Shown piece by piece: positions 46,970-48,274 of a stretch of DNA of 48,274 bases. Each line of letters opens with the position of its first letter. Within the stretch, counting starts at the first letter, position 1. Source of the stretch: Pedobacter panaciterrae (GTDB taxonomy: Bacteria > Bacteroidota > Bacteroidia > Sphingobacteriales > Sphingobacteriaceae); the NCBI RefSeq assembly GCF_001636695.1, contig NZ_LGEL01000037.1, positions 1 through 48,274 of the forward strand, in the 5' to 3' direction. The notes below the pieces were generated by a model, which ran no database searches, was not told the DNA's origin, and saw only the letters and a program-made list of their open reading frames with translations. Position numbers and translations under genes: made by a program.

Positions 46970-48190
46970 CTATTTAAACCTGATTGCTTTTAGCGGGCTA
47001 ATTCTGCTAACCAATAATGATGGTATAATAAGTACCACAAAGCAAATTACGATGGTGCAAACGTTTAGCAACAACACATCTGTAAATTGTATTTCAATTG
47101 GCACGTATGACAGATAATAAGATGTTTGATCTAATTTAAAGATATGGGTATGGGTTTGCAGAAAGGCTAAACCCAGGCCCAGAATATTACCCAGTACAAC
47201 TCCAATTCCTACTAAATAAAGCGCATTGTAGAGAAATATTTTCATTACGCTAAAATCAGTCATACCAAAGGTTTTGAGCATACCAATCATATTGGTGCGT
47301 TCAAGGATCATGATTAATAAAGCAGTAATCATATTGATAACGCCTACCACCATCATCAATGCAAGGATAATTTTAGTATTTACGTCTAGGAGAGAGAGCC
47401 AGGTAAAAATTGCGGGGAAATACTCTTGTACGGATTCAGACTTCAGCTTTGTTTCGAGCTCTGTATAAATATTTGTTGATACGGTTCTAAGTTTGGAAAA
47501 GTCTTTAATTCTGATCTCAATACCTCCAATTTCATTAGGCTTCCAATCGTTTAAACGACGAATCAGATTAAGATCGCCAAGTACAAAACCTTTGTCTATC
47601 TCTTCTACCCCAATGTTATAAATTCCTACTATTTTAAATGGCCGTCTGCGAGGAGGATCTTGTACAAAATGCATGATAAAATCGTCGCCTGTTTTTAGCT
47701 TTAGACGATTTGCTGTAAATTGAGATATCATAATCTGCTTAGTGGCGGCAGCACTATCGGCAAAGTTTATTACGGTTCCACTTACCAGGTGTTTACGTAT
47801 GTAATCCCAATTAAACGTCTTATCTATGCCTTTAAAATTTATTCCTTCTACTTCGTCATTAGCCGAAATAATTGCTGGTTTGGTAGCATATGGTTGAAAA
47901 TATTCAACATCAGGGTTACTTTTAAGTTTGGCTATGGTTTCGGGTTCAGGCACAAAAGGCGAAAGTTCAAATGAATTATTAAGATCGAACTTAAAAATTC
48001 TTACGTCACCTATATATCCTCTTACTTTTTCTTGTATCTCTGTTTTAAAGCCTTTAATAATCGCAACAGAAAGCATCATTACTGCAAGACTGAGCATTAC
48101 CCCTGCTATAGCGATGCGAACTATTAGTTTTGAGAATGTGCGCTCAGATTTTACGGCTATACGCCCTGCTATGAAATATTCTGTATTCAA
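46970..48190 (-). CDS. FtsX/LolE-type ABC transporter permease
   Basis: 406 residues from a TTG start (MNTEYFIAGR). The layout is that of the MacB/LolCE/FtsX permease family: one N-terminal membrane helix (about residues 22-46), a large periplasmic domain (about 47-270), and three C-terminal helices (about 274-297, 318-343, 371-396). The segment ERTNMIGMLKTFGM after helix 2 resembles the coupling region that contacts the ATPase, and the end SPLKAIRFK is typical of the family. Such permeases work with a separate LolD/MacB-like ATPase, usually in lipoprotein release or efflux, but no ATPase gene is present here. The exact substrate cannot be assigned. The TTG start is chosen because it gives the complete first helix, and homologues I recall start similarly. 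Confidence 0.88.
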   Translation of the reverse strand: MNTEYFIAGRIAVKSERTFSKLIVRIAIAGVMLSLAVMMLSVAIIKGFKTEIQEKVRGYIGDVRIFKFDLNNSFELSPFVPEPETIAKLKSNPDVEYFQPYATKPAIISANDEVEGINFKGIDKTFNWDYIRKHLVSGTVINFADSAAATKQIMISQFTANRLKLKTGDDFIMHFVQDPPRRRPFKIVGIYNIGVEEIDKGFVLGDLNLIRRLNDWKPNEIGGIEIRIKDFSKLRTVSTNIYTELETKLKSESVQEYFPAIFTWLSLLDVNTKIILALMMVVGVINMITALLIMILERTNMIGMLKTFGMTDFSVMKIFLYNALYLVGIGVVLGNILGLGLAFLQTHTHIFKLDQTSYYLSYVPIEIQFTDVLLLNVCTIVICFVVLIIPSLLVSRISPLKAIRFK

Positions 48191-48255
48191 CCTCTTGCAA
48201 TAAATTGTAACTTAGCAAAAATGCTTATTTGATTTTGATTTAAAGTATGTTAGTA

Positions 48256-48274
48256 CTGTCTCTTATACACATCT
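48256..48274 (-). other. Tn5 mosaic end (tagmentation adapter remnant)
   Basis: The last 19 bases, CTGTCTCTTATACACATCT, are the reverse complement of the mosaic end at 1-19. The sequence again faces inward, so the whole window looks like a tagmented insert with untrimmed adapters at both ends. Confidence 0.97.

Larger units (their letters stand above)
24138..48274 (-). repeat. Right arm of contig-wide perfect inverted repeat
   Basis: Reverse-complement copy of 1-24137. It carries the better version of the outermost gene: the FtsX-type permease reads through from its TTG start here, whereas the left copy has an early stop. Apart from the last 94 bases it adds no new information. Confidence 0.97.

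Noticed and set aside
1-48274. Natural hairpin-telomere replicon or head-to-head dimer intermediate
   Set aside because: No protelomerase, plasmid replication or partition gene is present, the content is chromosome-like, and the ends are synthetic adapters.

Overview
The window is not an ordinary stretch of genome. It is one 24,137-bp sequence followed directly by its own reverse complement. Base n pairs with base 48275-n, every gene has a mirror copy, and the axis lies between 24137 and 24138 with no spacer. Both ends are exactly the 19-bp Tn5 mosaic end used in tagmentation libraries (1-19 and 48256-48274), oriented as library adapters. I found four positions where the arms differ (20, 22, 26, 94), all at the outer end. 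The simplest reading is a fold-back assembly or amplification artefact with untrimmed adapters, so the real content is about 24 kb of single-copy DNA. Copy-number, synteny or dimer claims should not be drawn from the duplication.

The organism is a Bacteroidota bacterium, most likely Sphingobacteriaceae (Pedobacter-like). Evidence: two SusC/SusD outer-membrane pairs, lipoprotein signals without strong Shine-Dalgarno sites, TAnnTTTG-type promoter elements, AT-rich sequence, an ECF sigma factor co-transcribed with a membrane-anchored beta-barrel protein, and a hairpin intergenic repeat beginning CGTCATCTCGACGATAGGAG.

Left arm, outside to axis: an FtsX/LolE-type ABC permease (+); then on the minus strand a 1324-residue Pls/PosA-type NRPS-like protein (adenylation, carrier, three membrane/left-handed-helix units); a decayed YfiT/DinB gene not covered by a normal ORF; a secreted protein of unknown function; a coupled block of lipoprotein, ECF sigma factor and sigma-linked beta-barrel protein; a Tat-exported phosphocholine-type phospholipase C with a hairpin repeat on each side; and SusD/SusC pair 2. 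A divergent degenerate DEAD-box protein (+) follows. Its end converges on a minus-strand operon of SusC/SusD pair 1 plus a lipoprotein arylsulfotransferase. The last 345 bp before the axis are the susC1 upstream region, which holds a LacI-type operator-like palindrome. The right arm (24138-48274) repeats all of this in reverse.

Functionally, two nutrient-capture loci are visible. SusCD pair 2 with the phospholipase suggests phospholipid or organophosphate scavenging, and SusCD pair 1 with the arylsulfotransferase suggests uptake or modification of a sulfated or phenolic compound. Both substrates are inferred from gene order. The NRPS-like protein probably activates an amino acid or other acid and transfers it through its acyltransferase-like domains at the membrane. 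I see no tRNA, rRNA, CRISPR array, transposase or phage gene.
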